From Clostridia bacterium (GTDB lineage Bacteria > Bacillota > Clostridia > UBA1212): a stretch of DNA of 64,000 nucleotides. The position numbers and the translations under genes are program-made. The number at the start of each line of letters is the position of its first letter. Position 1 is the first letter of the stretch. Under the pieces are notes generated by a model. It saw only the letters and a list, made by a program, of their open reading frames with translations. It was not told the origin of the DNA and ran no database searches. Of the stretch, positions 1 to 8,338 are shown one piece after another. The stretch lies in assembly GCA_017444825.1 (NCBI GenBank), contig JAFSVU010000027.1, forward strand, positions 38,256 to 102,255, read 5' to 3'.

Positions 1-1
1 G

Positions 2-517
2 GTAAACGGCAGCGGCTGGAATGCCACCTACGGACTTCTGGGCTCAAACAAGGCCACAGAGGAAAAGGTCAAGCTCTTCCCGAGAGAGGAGTGCAAAGAG
101 CTGGTGCTTGATATTCAGGCGAGAATGCTCAAGGCAACGGGTAAGCACGTGGAGGTAATGGTCTACGGCGACGGCGCTTTCAAGGATCCCCAGGGAAAGA
201 TCTGGGAGCTTGCGGACCCGGTGGTTTCGCCTGCCTTTACGGACGGCCTCATCGGAACCCCCAACGAGCTCAAGCTCAAATACCTTGCCGACAACGACTT
301 CAGTTCACTTTCGGGTGAGGCGCTTAAAGAAGCTATTTCCGAAAAAATACGCCAAAAAGACGGTTCAAGCCTTGTGGGGCACATGGTCTCTGAGGGCACT
401 ACCCCGAGGCAGCTTACGGACCTTATCGGTTCACTTTGCGACCTGACTTCAGGATCCGGGGACAAGGGTACTCCTGTGGTCCTCGTTCAGGGATATTTCG
501 ACAACTACACAAATTGA
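2..517 (+). CDS. CofE-like coenzyme F420-0:L-glutamate ligase family protein, 5' end cut by window
   Basis: The reading frame is open from base 2 to the stop at 515-517, so the gene begins outside the window; 171 C-terminal residues are seen. The fragment has the Gly-Asp-Gly-Ala-Phe and ELADPVVSPAFTDGL-type stretch that I recognise from clostridial proteins annotated as F420-0 gamma-glutamyl ligase (COG1478). In methanogens and actinobacteria CofE adds glutamate to F420-0. Clostridia generally lack F420, so the actual substrate is unknown and the name marks the fold only. The next gene starts 15 bases later behind a GGGGG ribosome site, so the two are probably cotranscribed. Family assignment is from memory of the motif pattern. 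Confidence 0.7.
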   Translation, partial: VNGSGWNATYGLLGSNKATEEKVKLFPREECKELVLDIQARMLKATGKHVEVMVYGDGAFKDPQGKIWELADPVVSPAFTDGLIGTPNELKLKYLADNDFSSLSGEALKEAISEKIRQKDGSSLVGHMVSEGTTPRQLTDLIGSLCDLTSGSGDKGTPVVLVQGYFDNYTN

Positions 518-532
518 AAAGGGGGAAACAAA

Positions 533-1516
533 ATGTCAGGATATGTTTATGAGACACGCCCGGAGACACTTCTCAGAATAACCAATGCCACCGGCGCTCA
601 GGCTTTCATCGATGACCAGGTCAAGGCGCTTAAGGAGCAGATTGGCGACCGTAAGGTACTGCTGGCACTCTCAGGCGGCGTTGACAGCTCTGTTGTGGCG
701 GCGCTTCTTATCAAAGCCATCGGCAAGCAGCTCACCTGCGTACACGTTAACCACGGTCTTCTGAGGAAGGGCGAGTCGGAGCAGGTCATAAAGGTCTTCC
801 GCGAGGAGCTTGGCGCGAACCTGATCTACGTGGACGCTGTGGACCGTTTTCTCGACGCATTGGCAGGCGTCAGCGACCCCGAGCAGAAGAGAAAGATAAT
901 CGGAAGTCTCTTTATCGACATTTTCGCCGAAGAGGCTGAGAAGCTTTCTGACGTGGAGTTCCTTGGACAGGGCACGATCTACCCGGATATCTTAGAGAGC
1001 AAGGGCGTAAAAGCCCATCACAACGTCGGCGGCCTTCCGGACAAGTTTAAATTCGAGCTCGTAGAGCCTGTGAAGTTCCTCTACAAGGACGAGGTCCGCG
1101 TAGTCGGTAAAACACTGGGCCTCCCCGACAATATGGTATACCGCCAGCCTTTCCCGGGCCCGGGCCTTGGTGTAAGGTGCGTTGGCGCTATAACAAGAGA
1201 CAGACTTGAGACCCTCCGAGAAGCTGATGCCATTGTCCGCGAGGAGATCGACAAGCTTCAGTTCAAGCCCTGGCAGTATTTCTGCGTGATACCCGACATG
1301 CAGTCGACAGGCATCAAGGACGGAAAGAGATACATGGGCTGGGCAGTCGTGATCCGCGCCGTGAACACCACGGACGCAGTTACAGCGACGGTTCCCGCGC
1401 TCCCGTTCCCCACACTCTGCACTATCCGCGACAGGATAATCAAGACTGTTCCGGGCGTTAACCGTGTGCTCTGGGATATATCGGACAAACCGGTGGCCAC
1501 GATCGAGTGGGAATGA
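533..1516 (+). CDS. guaA: GMP synthase, ATP-pyrophosphatase subunit (split type)
   Basis: This 327-residue protein activates XMP with ATP and takes ammonia to give GMP in purine synthesis. The PP-loop SGGVDSS lies at residues 47-53, and the C-terminal dimerisation/XMP-binding part is complete, with RQPFPGPGLGVR and a final KPVATIEWE that is typical of GuaA. The usual bacterial enzyme is about 510 residues and starts with a class I glutaminase domain. That domain is missing here: the protein begins about 45 residues before the PP-loop. This matches the two-subunit form known from archaea and some Clostridia, so a separate glutaminase subunit must be encoded elsewhere. The ATG follows a GGGGG ribosome site. 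Confidence 0.93.
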   Translation: MSGYVYETRPETLLRITNATGAQAFIDDQVKALKEQIGDRKVLLALSGGVDSSVVAALLIKAIGKQLTCVHVNHGLLRKGESEQVIKVFREELGANLIYVDAVDRFLDALAGVSDPEQKRKIIGSLFIDIFAEEAEKLSDVEFLGQGTIYPDILESKGVKAHHNVGGLPDKFKFELVEPVKFLYKDEVRVVGKTLGLPDNMVYRQPFPGPGLGVRCVGAITRDRLETLREADAIVREEIDKLQFKPWQYFCVIPDMQSTGIKDGKRYMGWAVVIRAVNTTDAVTATVPALPFPTLCTIRDRIIKTVPGVNRVLWDISDKPVATIEWE

Positions 1517-1550
1517 CAGGCATCATATAAAAAGAGAAAAGACTAAAACA

Positions 1551-1592
1551 AAGCGCCCCGCAAGGCATCTAAAGCCAGACGGGGCGTTTTGC
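1551..1592 (+). terminator. Intrinsic terminator after guaA
   Basis: CGCCCCG at 1554-1560 pairs with CGGGGCG at 1580-1586, followed by TTTT. It lies 35 bases past the guaA stop and just before the end of the convergent lipoprotein gene. Confidence 0.85.
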
Positions 1593-1613
1593 AGTTAACT
1601 ATTCAAATCATTA

Positions 1614-3164
1614 TTATCCGTTGATTACCTTGAACGTGGTGAACACCGCCAGGTGGTCCGAGGCCTGGTAGCTGCCTTCCGCAAGAAGGAATGTCTCGTA
1701 GGTCAGCGGCTCGAACAGGCCCTCAGTGTAGAACACGTAGTCAATGGGCTCTCTTGTGGGCTCATACTTTGAGTAGGACTTGTCGTAGTATTTCGCAAGC
1801 GTGGCCGTGTGGTTTTTGTCCACGGTGACGGGGGCGTTAAGGCGGGTGTCCTTCAGAGTCAGCCTGCATTCATTGCCGTCAGAATCGGTGGTTGAGAGAG
1901 TGCCCTCGACCAGCTGAATGGCATCGTGAGTGCCGTCCTTTGACTTGGTGCGGAGGGTGTTGAAGTCGCCGCCCACGAATATGGCCTTGCCCGAAAACTG
2001 CTGTGCATGGCGGACGATGATTGCCATCTGTTCAGCACGGAGAGCGTTGCCCTCGGCTTTCTCCTTGTCGCCGTTTATATCGAGATGGGTGTTATAGTAA
2101 ACATATTCGGTGCCCGTGACCTTGTCTTTGAAGAGGCCCCAGGAGCAGATCCTTACGTAGGAAGAGTTGGAAAAACGCGAGCCGGCCATGTCCGGTGTGG
2201 GGGAGAGCCAGAAGGTGCCGGAATCGAGAAGGTCGAATTTGTCCTTGCGGTAGTAGATGGTATTGGCTTCGCTGCCCTCCGTCCGCTCCGCTCCGAAGCT
2301 GTCGTAGGAGTCGTTGAAAACGAATGAATTCAGCCATTTCCGCCACTGGGCAGTGACTTCCTGAAGCCCTGCGATATCCGGAATGTGTTCCTCGATGAAG
2401 CTGCGGAAAAGGGCCGCCCTGATTGCAAAAGGAGCGTTGTTGCCCGCCTCTGTCTGGATGTTGAACGTTAAAATGTTCAGTATATCGTTGCCCGCCGTGC
2501 GTTCGAAGACCTCGTAAACGTCCGGCACCTCATAATCTGCCGCTTTATCCACAGTCACAAACCTCATCTCGCTTATCAGGAGCGTCTCACCGTTCTTAAC
2601 GGCGATCTGCTCAAAATTCAGCCTGAACACCTGATACATGTCCTGGTTGATGTCGTCCGAGAGATCGAACACCAGATACGTCCAGCCCTCATTCGCTATC
2701 TTTGCGGTACGTTCAGCCCCTTTGATGGAGTAGTCGTCCGTGGTGTTGGAGCCTGTGAGAGACACCAGCTTGTCGTGGGAACTTACGTATTTTACCTTCA
2801 AAACCACCACCGGATTCTGCTCGATGCTCACCGGCGCCACGCCAAGTTCCTTGCAGAATTCCCTGTATTCAAACAAGACCTCGGGTCTGTCCGAATTGCC
2901 TTTTTTCACGCCCTTTGACGTGATCTTAAGAACGTTTCCGTACTCCTGATCCTTCTCATAACCAACGTCGCACAGTTTTCTGTGGGTGAAATAATCAAGA
3001 ACCTTCCTTGAGAGCGCCGCATTAAAGTCGATGGCTCCCGTGTCAACTGTTACATTGGGGTCGTACTTCGGACCGCCGCAGCCTGACGCCAATACCGCCA
3101 GCGCAGCCACCATAACAAAAGCGATAACCAAAGAAATTTCGGATACGTGTCTTGTCTGATTCAT
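1614..3164 (-). CDS. Lipoprotein with endonuclease/exonuclease/phosphatase (EEP) domain
   Basis: This 516-residue protein is exported and probably lipid-anchored: a hydrophobic signal (residues 10-26) ends in a lipobox LASGC with Cys29. Residues about 40-205 form a beta-rich module resembling parts of two other secreted proteins here (3334 and 58178). From about residue 228 an EEP-superfamily domain follows, with FNIQTE, GLQEV (metal-binding Glu), NTHLDINGD, GGDFNT and the terminal SDHLAVFTTF. Family members cleave phosphodiesters in DNA, RNA, inositol phosphates or sphingomyelin; the substrate cannot be read from sequence. TCTCCTT (AAGGAGA on the coding strand) precedes the start. It is divergent from the gene at 3334. 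Confidence 0.85.
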   Translation of the reverse strand: MNQTRHVSEISLVIAFVMVAALAVLASGCGGPKYDPNVTVDTGAIDFNAALSRKVLDYFTHRKLCDVGYEKDQEYGNVLKITSKGVKKGNSDRPEVLFEYREFCKELGVAPVSIEQNPVVVLKVKYVSSHDKLVSLTGSNTTDDYSIKGAERTAKIANEGWTYLVFDLSDDINQDMYQVFRLNFEQIAVKNGETLLISEMRFVTVDKAADYEVPDVYEVFERTAGNDILNILTFNIQTEAGNNAPFAIRAALFRSFIEEHIPDIAGLQEVTAQWRKWLNSFVFNDSYDSFGAERTEGSEANTIYYRKDKFDLLDSGTFWLSPTPDMAGSRFSNSSYVRICSWGLFKDKVTGTEYVYYNTHLDINGDKEKAEGNALRAEQMAIIVRHAQQFSGKAIFVGGDFNTLRTKSKDGTHDAIQLVEGTLSTTDSDGNECRLTLKDTRLNAPVTVDKNHTATLAKYYDKSYSKYEPTREPIDYVFYTEGLFEPLTYETFLLAEGSYQASDHLAVFTTFKVING

Positions 3165-3195
3165 ATGCAGGTCTCCTTCTTATTGGATCGAGACG

Positions 3196-3224
3196 ATTAT
3201 TGCAAAAAACGCCCCGTTTTTCAA
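3196..3224 (-). promoter_or_regulatory. Sigma-A-type promoter of the EEP lipoprotein gene
   Basis: On the minus strand TTGAAA (3219-3224) and AATAAT (3196-3201) are 17 bases apart, about 35 bases from the start codon. It is back to back with the + strand promoter at 3252, so the two secreted-protein genes share a 170-base control region. Confidence 0.6.
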
Positions 3225-3251
3225 ACTTTTTTCAAACTGGATCCGGACGGG

Positions 3252-3280
3252 TTGAAGTGCGTCCATCTAAATTGTATAAT
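3252..3280 (+). promoter_or_regulatory. Sigma-A-type promoter of the CTERM-like secreted protein
   Basis: TTGAAG (3252-3257), a 17-base spacer and a perfect TATAAT (3275-3280). The ATG at 3334 follows GGAGG in ACGGAGGTTG. Confidence 0.75.
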
Positions 3281-3333
3281 TATTTTAGAAGATCCGGCGC
3301 GGAAAGCGCACATCACACACGGAGGTTGTTAAA

Positions 3334-4563
3334 ATGAGAAAGATAATGGCATTGGTTATTGTTGTTTCCATAGTGATCGGTATGCTCGGCTTGGCTGTGT
3401 TTGCCGATGAGGCAGATCCGTCAAATCCGGGGCTGACCGTTACAAGCGAGCCGGGAAGGCTGAAGATCGTTCTTGAGGGAGAATTCGGCGAAAAGGACTG
3501 GGTAGGCGTTTACAAGAACGGAGAGACCACGGATCCGGACAACGGCGGCATTGCATCGTTAGTATGGTGGTATGCCGGAACGGCGGGTTCGACCGTTGAG
3601 CTCCCGGCTGAAAGTGAAAATGTGATCTATAACCGGCCCGATGAGTTTATCATTGACGGCGTCATAGTACCAGGCGACTACGCTGTGATGGTTCTTGCGG
3701 ACGACGGATACGTTCTGAAGGAAGGCTACACCCCCTACTATATCACCGTCGAGAGCACCGTGGTGGAGGGCGAGGACACCGACAAGACTCCTTCGGAGCT
3801 TCTTTTCTTCAGCGATGACACCTACGGGGACCTGTTCATCGGCACCAACGACATCGATGACTTTGACTACGATGACGAGAAAAAGTGCTTTGTGGCCGAC
3901 GTCAGGGAGTCCAATGACCCGTACATTGAGCTTGGTCTCTCGCCAATGATGGCAACCGGAGGCATGGCACAGCTTACCGCTGCGGACGCACAGGTGATCT
4001 CGATAGGAGTGAGATTCGACCCCACTGCGGCAAACGAACTTGAGTTCTACTACCAGACAGAGGACTTCCCGGGACTTGCCGAGGCCCAGAAGGTAATGGC
4101 AGACTATTCAAATACAGACGGCTATCAGTTTGTGAACATCGATCTCAGACAGGCTCCCAACTGGTCCGGCACGCCTCTGAACTGCCGCTATGACGTTTTC
4201 AGAAGCTCTAAAAAGGCCTGTAGCCTTGAGATATATTACATAGGCTTCTTCAAATCCATGGCAGGCGCCAATGAGTTCGGCGAGGCATGGTTGGCAAAAG
4301 GCGGCGGGGCGAACGATCCCTCCGTGACGGAAGCTCCGGAAACGACGGACGCGCCTGAAGTTACAGCCTCCCCTGATGACCCGACCGCTCCTCCCGAAGA
4401 AGAGCCCACCGAGGAAATCCCGGTGGCTACTCCCGATACTCCCGATACTCCCGAAGAGACCGGGTCTCCCGCGAAGAAAGGCTGCGGCGGTGTCGTACCC
4501 GGCATCAGTATGCTCCCGGCTATCATTGGAGCGGCACTTTTGATCCGCAGAAAAAAGAAATGA
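3334..4563 (+). CDS. Secreted protein with Cys-Gly C-terminal sorting-like tail
   Basis: A 409-residue exported protein of unknown function. A signal peptide (residues 1-24, ending AVFA-DE) is followed by an all-beta domain (about 32-140, with WVGVYKNGE) and a second beta-rich module (about 185-310) that resembles modules in the lipoproteins at 1614 and 58178. Residues about 317-380 form a Pro/Thr/Glu-rich linker with ATPDTPDTPEE repeats. The end is KKGCGG, a hydrophobic helix (about 388-404) and RRKKK. That tripartite tail resembles MYXO-CTERM/Synerg-CTERM-type sorting signals, which suggests processing at Cys-Gly and surface retention. No catalytic motif was recognised. Confidence 0.75.
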   Translation: MRKIMALVIVVSIVIGMLGLAVFADEADPSNPGLTVTSEPGRLKIVLEGEFGEKDWVGVYKNGETTDPDNGGIASLVWWYAGTAGSTVELPAESENVIYNRPDEFIIDGVIVPGDYAVMVLADDGYVLKEGYTPYYITVESTVVEGEDTDKTPSELLFFSDDTYGDLFIGTNDIDDFDYDDEKKCFVADVRESNDPYIELGLSPMMATGGMAQLTAADAQVISIGVRFDPTAANELEFYYQTEDFPGLAEAQKVMADYSNTDGYQFVNIDLRQAPNWSGTPLNCRYDVFRSSKKACSLEIYYIGFFKSMAGANEFGEAWLAKGGGANDPSVTEAPETTDAPEVTASPDDPTAPPEEEPTEEIPVATPDTPDTPEETGSPAKKGCGGVVPGISMLPAIIGAALLIRRKKK

Positions 4564-4588
4564 TACCGGATAATTAAATGTGAAGACC

Positions 4589-4621
4589 GCCCCGCGGGAG
4601 CTTTTTCGGCCCTTGCGGGGC
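4589..4621 (+). terminator. Hairpin after the secreted-protein gene
   Basis: GCCCCGC (4589-4595) pairs with GCGGGGC (4615-4621); the loop holds CTTTTTC. The T-rich tail is weak, so termination efficiency is uncertain. Confidence 0.6.
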
Positions 4622-4631
4622 CGCGTTATTA

Positions 4632-4660
4632 TTGAAAACCGCAGTACTTTGTGGTATATT
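4632..4660 (+). promoter_or_regulatory. Promoter of the DUF368 operon
   Basis: TTGAAA (4632-4637), 17 bases, TATATT (4655-4660), with TGTGG directly before the -10. Transcription should start near 4667, which excludes the GTG at 4651 as a start codon because that triplet lies in the promoter. Confidence 0.75.
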
Positions 4661-4670
4661 GGTTAAAATT

Positions 4671-4722
4671 CCTGCGGTGTGTCTGCCGCGGGATAATTCA
4701 ACCTTCTGCGGCGGGGTTTTTT
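4671..4722 (+). promoter_or_regulatory. Candidate attenuator in the DUF368 leader
   Basis: Bases 4682-4689 pair with 4708-4715 (core GCCGC/GCGGC plus G-U pairs) and are followed by six Ts (4717-4722), which is an intrinsic terminator before the gene. CCTGCGG (4671-4677) can instead pair with CCGCGGG (4686-4692), which would sequester the terminator's left arm. The two folds exclude each other, as in transcription attenuation. Confidence 0.45.
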
Positions 4723-4731
4723 ACGGTTCAC

Positions 4732-5733
4732 ATGCGTGGATCAGGGCCCGTTCCGCAGGGAAAGCTGGTTTCTTTTATGCTGATTACTGCTTTGCATGGT
4801 CTTGCAATGGCAATTGCCGATGCGGTCCCCGGCGTTTCCGGCGGCACGATCGGTTTTATCCTTGGTTTTTACGATAAATTCATAACTTCTCTTCACAATC
4901 TTCTGTCCCGTGACAAAAAGGAAAGAGTGGACGCGGTCAAATACCTTCTCAAGCTGGGAATCGGCTGGGTCATTGGCTTTGTACTTTCGATGCTTCTTCT
5001 CAAGAATCTTTTTGAGCAGCACGTTTATATAATGTGCTCCGCATTCATCGGGCTTACGGTGGCGGCCATCCCGTTTATCATCATTGCCGAGAAGGACAAC
5101 CTCAAAGGAAAGTATTACAACATTGTGTGGACGGTGGTGGGAGCCGGCCTTGTGGTCGGTATCACCATGCTGAGATATGTGGAGGGGCTGAATCTTAACG
5201 TCAGCTTCGTGGACGGCATTCAGGGCTGGCAGTATCTTTACGTGTTCGTGGTGGGCTTTGTGGCTATATCTGCGATGATGCTTCCGGGCCTTTCGGGCTC
5301 GTCCGTGATGCTGATATTTGGCGTTTATTATCCCGCCATTGCCGCGGCTCACGAGATACTGCATTTCAACGGCAATCTGGGCAGGACCATACTCGGAATG
5401 CTTCCCATGGGCGTCGGACTTATCGTTGGCATCCTGGTGTCGGTAAAGGGCGTGAAGATCGCTTTTGAAAAGCACAGAAGCGCCGCCGTTTACTGCGTTC
5501 TCGGAATGACTGCGGCGTCCGTTTTCCCGATCTGCGTTGCGCCGGGGAGCATCCTTCATCAGATATCAGCAGACGAAGCAGCTTATTATTCGCCGATGAC
5601 ATTGGTGCCTTTTAAAGAGAACTCGATAAACGTGGTCGCGTTTATCGTTGGCGCTGCTGTGATAGTAGGGCTTGAAATTCTCAGGCTTAAGCTCGGCAAA
5701 AAGGCCGAAGGGGACAAAGCAGGTGAGAACTGA
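4732..5733 (+). CDS. DUF368 membrane protein, probable undecaprenyl-phosphate translocase (PopT family)
   Basis: A polytopic membrane protein of about 333 residues. The signature AIADAVPGVSGGTIGFILGFYD near the N-terminus and a second MLPGLSGSSVMLIFG motif near the middle define the DUF368 family, whose member PopT recycles undecaprenyl phosphate across the membrane for cell-wall synthesis (established for the family, inferred here). About eight hydrophobic segments are visible. The start is uncertain: the longest frame starts at GTG 4651 inside the promoter, ATG 4732 is the first ATG after the expected transcription start, and ATG 4777 is also possible; neither has a strong ribosome site. 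It overlaps trmK by 11 bases. Confidence 0.85.
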   Translation: MRGSGPVPQGKLVSFMLITALHGLAMAIADAVPGVSGGTIGFILGFYDKFITSLHNLLSRDKKERVDAVKYLLKLGIGWVIGFVLSMLLLKNLFEQHVYIMCSAFIGLTVAAIPFIIIAEKDNLKGKYYNIVWTVVGAGLVVGITMLRYVEGLNLNVSFVDGIQGWQYLYVFVVGFVAISAMMLPGLSGSSVMLIFGVYYPAIAAAHEILHFNGNLGRTILGMLPMGVGLIVGILVSVKGVKIAFEKHRSAAVYCVLGMTAASVFPICVAPGSILHQISADEAAYYSPMTLVPFKENSINVVAFIVGAAVIVGLEILRLKLGKKAEGDKAGEN

Positions 5734-6469
5734 CAGGGGACCGGCACTTTCGAAAAGACTTGAGACCGTAAAGAACGTGATCGGAGAGTGCGGCACGTTT
5801 GCGGACATTGGTTCCGATCATGCGCTGCTGCCCGTAAGAATGGTCATGGACGGACAGGCCGGGAAGGCGATCGTCACGGATCTGAGAAAAGGGCCTCTTG
5901 AGACTGCGGCGGGAAATATAGACAGGTACTGCCCGGGACTTAAGGACAGATTCAGCCTTAGGCAGGGCAGCGGACTTTCGGTCCTCAAAAAGGGCGAGGC
6001 GGAGGTCAAGGCCATATGCGGCATGGGCGGGCTCCTGATAGAGGAGATCATTGAGGATGATTTCGATATCGCTTCAGAGGGGAGGCTCGTGCTTCAGCCA
6101 AATACGAGTCTGCCGGAACTGAGAGTTTTTCTGCTGTCGAAGGGCTTTGAAATAAAAAACGAGACCGGTATCTGCGATGCGGGCCACAGCTATGCGGTGA
6201 TCGACTGTGTTTACACGGGTGTTAAAAGAACGATAAGCGCAGACAGTATCGAGGCTGTAGCCGGGGAGTTCATCGGAAGAGACAGGGACCCGGAGGGCGT
6301 GAAATACCTGAAGGCCCTGAGGAGAAGGTACGAGATACCTCTTGCAAAAATAAACGAGAGAGACGGCGCTGAAGGCCCGGCCCGGGATTTTGCGAAAAAA
6401 AACAAAAGACAGGCTGAGCTTGAAAGCGTGATCTTAAAGATCGATGCGATTTTAGGAGACAATAAATGA
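5723..6469 (+). CDS. trmK: tRNA (adenine(22)-N1)-methyltransferase TrmK
   Basis: A 248-residue SAM-dependent enzyme that methylates N1 of adenine 22 in the tRNA D-arm. The SAM motif is FADIGSDHALLP (residues 26-37), followed by the catalytic-loop pattern ICGMGG and LQPN, all typical of TrmK/YqfN. I place the start at GTG 5723, which sits about 10 bases behind GAAGGGG and gives the usual family length; an ATG at 5672 would lie deep in the preceding gene. Its stop overlaps the next start as ATGA, and this trmK-nif3 pairing is conserved in Firmicutes. Confidence 0.92.
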   Translation: MRTDRGPALSKRLETVKNVIGECGTFADIGSDHALLPVRMVMDGQAGKAIVTDLRKGPLETAAGNIDRYCPGLKDRFSLRQGSGLSVLKKGEAEVKAICGMGGLLIEEIIEDDFDIASEGRLVLQPNTSLPELRVFLLSKGFEIKNETGICDAGHSYAVIDCVYTGVKRTISADSIEAVAGEFIGRDRDPEGVKYLKALRRRYEIPLAKINERDGAEGPARDFAKKNKRQAELESVILKIDAILGDNK

Positions 6470-7272
6470 TTCATAATGATTTGATCCAGTGGATAGATTA
6501 TTTTGCGCCAAGGGAATTGGCGTGTGAGTGGGACAACGTGGGCCTCATGACAGGAGATCTCAGCGATGAGACGAAGAACGTGCTGTTCTGCCTTGACCTG
6601 ACGTTGGCGGATATAGGCCTTGCGAAAAAGACGGGCATTAACCTCATCATCACCCACCATCCGCTGATCTTCGATAAAGAGGCGCCGATAGAAGAGGGCA
6701 GTCTCTTGCAACAGAAGCTGGACGCACTTGAGGAAGCCGGTATCACCGTTTATTCTGCGCACACAAACCTTGACTTTGCGTCAGGCGGCGTGAACGACGT
6801 GCTTTTCAGAAAGCTGCGGCTGGCAGATCCGAAGAAGGTCGATGGCGACACCCATCTTTACGGAACTCTCCCGGAGGCTGAGGAGCTTGGCGCGTTTTAC
6901 GAGAGGATCACGGCTGATTTTGAAAGCTTTAACGCCAAGATAGTGAAGCCGAAGGATATGGAGCTTGACGACAATGTCGTAAAAGTGGCTGTGTGCTGCG
7001 GCGCTTTTGACGGTGAGACCCGTTGGCTCGTCGAGAACAACGTCGACGTGGTGGTGACGGGCGAAATGAAGCACAGCAGGGCTCTGGAGCTTATGGAGCT
7101 GGGCATTGCCGCGATAGAGCTGGGACACTACGAGACCGAGATAGGCGGCATCAAATCCCTGGCGACACACATAAAAAAGAGCCTGCAGGGGCAACTGGAG
7201 CAGGACGGTGCGGCTGTGAGGCTCTCGCCGAAAACAAATCCCTACTACGATATCATAGGTTTTTCGGAGTGA
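6466..7272 (+). CDS. Nif3-like dinuclear metal-centre hexameric protein
   Basis: This 268-residue protein belongs to the NIF3/YqfO/YbgI family (GTP cyclohydrolase I type 2-like). Metal ligands are visible as THHPLIF (His64, His65), SAHTNLD and the C-terminal GHYETE. Bacillus YqfO is longer because of an inserted domain; this one is the short form. The molecular function of the family is not settled, although it is always found next to trmK in Firmicutes, as here, with translational coupling through ATGA. The gene ends three bases before tsaD. Confidence 0.9.
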   Translation: MIHNDLIQWIDYFAPRELACEWDNVGLMTGDLSDETKNVLFCLDLTLADIGLAKKTGINLIITHHPLIFDKEAPIEEGSLLQQKLDALEEAGITVYSAHTNLDFASGGVNDVLFRKLRLADPKKVDGDTHLYGTLPEAEELGAFYERITADFESFNAKIVKPKDMELDDNVVKVAVCCGAFDGETRWLVENNVDVVVTGEMKHSRALELMELGIAAIELGHYETEIGGIKSLATHIKKSLQGQLEQDGAAVRLSPKTNPYYDIIGFSE

Positions 7273-7275
7273 CCA

Positions 7276-8292
7276 ATGGCTGACTTTTTAACGCTTGGAA
7301 TAGAAAGCAGCTGTGACGAGACTTCGGCTGCGGTGGTCGCAAACGGACGGAAACTGCTCTCGAACGTCATCTCATCCTCTCTTGAGCTCCACAAGGCTTA
7401 CGGCGGGGTGGTCCCGGAGATCGCCTCAAGAAAGCATCTGGAGTTCATAGTGCCCGTCATCGACAGCGCGCTCAAGGAGGCCGGAACGTCCCTTGAACGG
7501 ATCAATGCCATTGGCGTCACGTTCGGCCCCGGACTTGTGGGAGGACTTCTGGTGGGTCTCATGGCGGCCAAGGGCCTTGCGTATGCGGCGGGAAAACCGC
7601 TGGTGGGCGTCCATCACCTCGAAGGCCACATTTCCGCCAATTTCCTGGAAAGCCCCGATCTTGAACCTCCGTTTATGACCCTTGTGGCGTCGGGCGGACA
7701 CAGCCATATAGTGCTGGTGGAGGACTACGGGAAGTATAAGATACTGGGGAGGACCAGAGACGACGCGGCGGGGGAGGCTTACGATAAGGTCTCGAGAGCC
7801 CTCGGCCTCGGCTACCCGGGAGGCCCCGCCATCGACAAGGCCGCAAAGTCCGGCGATCCGGGATACATCGCATTTCCCAGGACGAGGTTTAAGGATTCAT
7901 ACGATTTCAGCTTTTCGGGCATCAAGACTGCGGTGCTGAACCACCTTAACAGCCTGAAAATGGCCGAAAAAGACATCCCGGTGAACGATATCTGCGCTTC
8001 CTTCCAGGAGGCGGTCTGCGGTGTGCTCTGCGACAATACCTTCAGAGCCGCAAGGGACACCGGCATGAAGACGGTGGTGCTGGCAGGCGGAGTCGCCGCA
8101 AATTCCAAACTCAGGGAGCTTTTTGAGCAGACCGCTTCAAAGAGGGGAATGAGGCTGGAAAAACCTTCAAGAATACTGTGCACCGACAACGGGGCGATGA
8201 TCGCAGCCGCCGCGTATTATGCTTACAAAAAGGGCAGGATCTCGGATATGACACTGAATGCCGAGGCCACGTATTCCCTGGATGATATGTAA
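7276..8292 (+). CDS. tsaD: tRNA N6-adenosine threonylcarbamoyltransferase TsaD
   Basis: TsaD (338 residues, normal length) transfers threonylcarbamoyl from TC-AMP to A37 of ANN-decoding tRNAs, together with TsaB and TsaE. Seen in sequence: N-terminal [11 protein letters not shown], the metal-binding [10 protein letters not shown] (His114, His118), [25 protein letters not shown] and the C-terminal [13 protein letters not shown] and CTDNGAMIA. These are hallmark ASKHA-fold motifs. tsaB, tsaE and tsaC are not in the window. It starts four bases after the Nif3-like gene and is probably part of the same operon. Confidence 0.97.
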   Translation: MADFLTLGIESSCDETSAAVVANGRKLLSNVISSSLELHKAYGGVVPEIASRKHLEFIVPVIDSALKEAGTSLERINAIGVTFGPGLVGGLLVGLMAAKGLAYAAGKPLVGVHHLEGHISANFLESPDLEPPFMTLVASGGHSHIVLVEDYGKYKILGRTRDDAAGEAYDKVSRALGLGYPGGPAIDKAAKSGDPGYIAFPRTRFKDSYDFSFSGIKTAVLNHLNSLKMAEKDIPVNDICASFQEAVCGVLCDNTFRAARDTGMKTVVLAGGVAANSKLRELFEQTASKRGMRLEKPSRILCTDNGAMIAAAAYYAYKKGRISDMTLNAEATYSLDDM

Positions 8293-8338
8293 AAAACAAC
8301 AAACAGAAAGGCCGGCAAGAAGCCGCGGAGGAATCCTT

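Noticed and set aside
4651..4731. Upstream GTG start for the DUF368 protein
   Set aside because: It lies in the -10 region of the promoter and the extra residues do not resemble the family.
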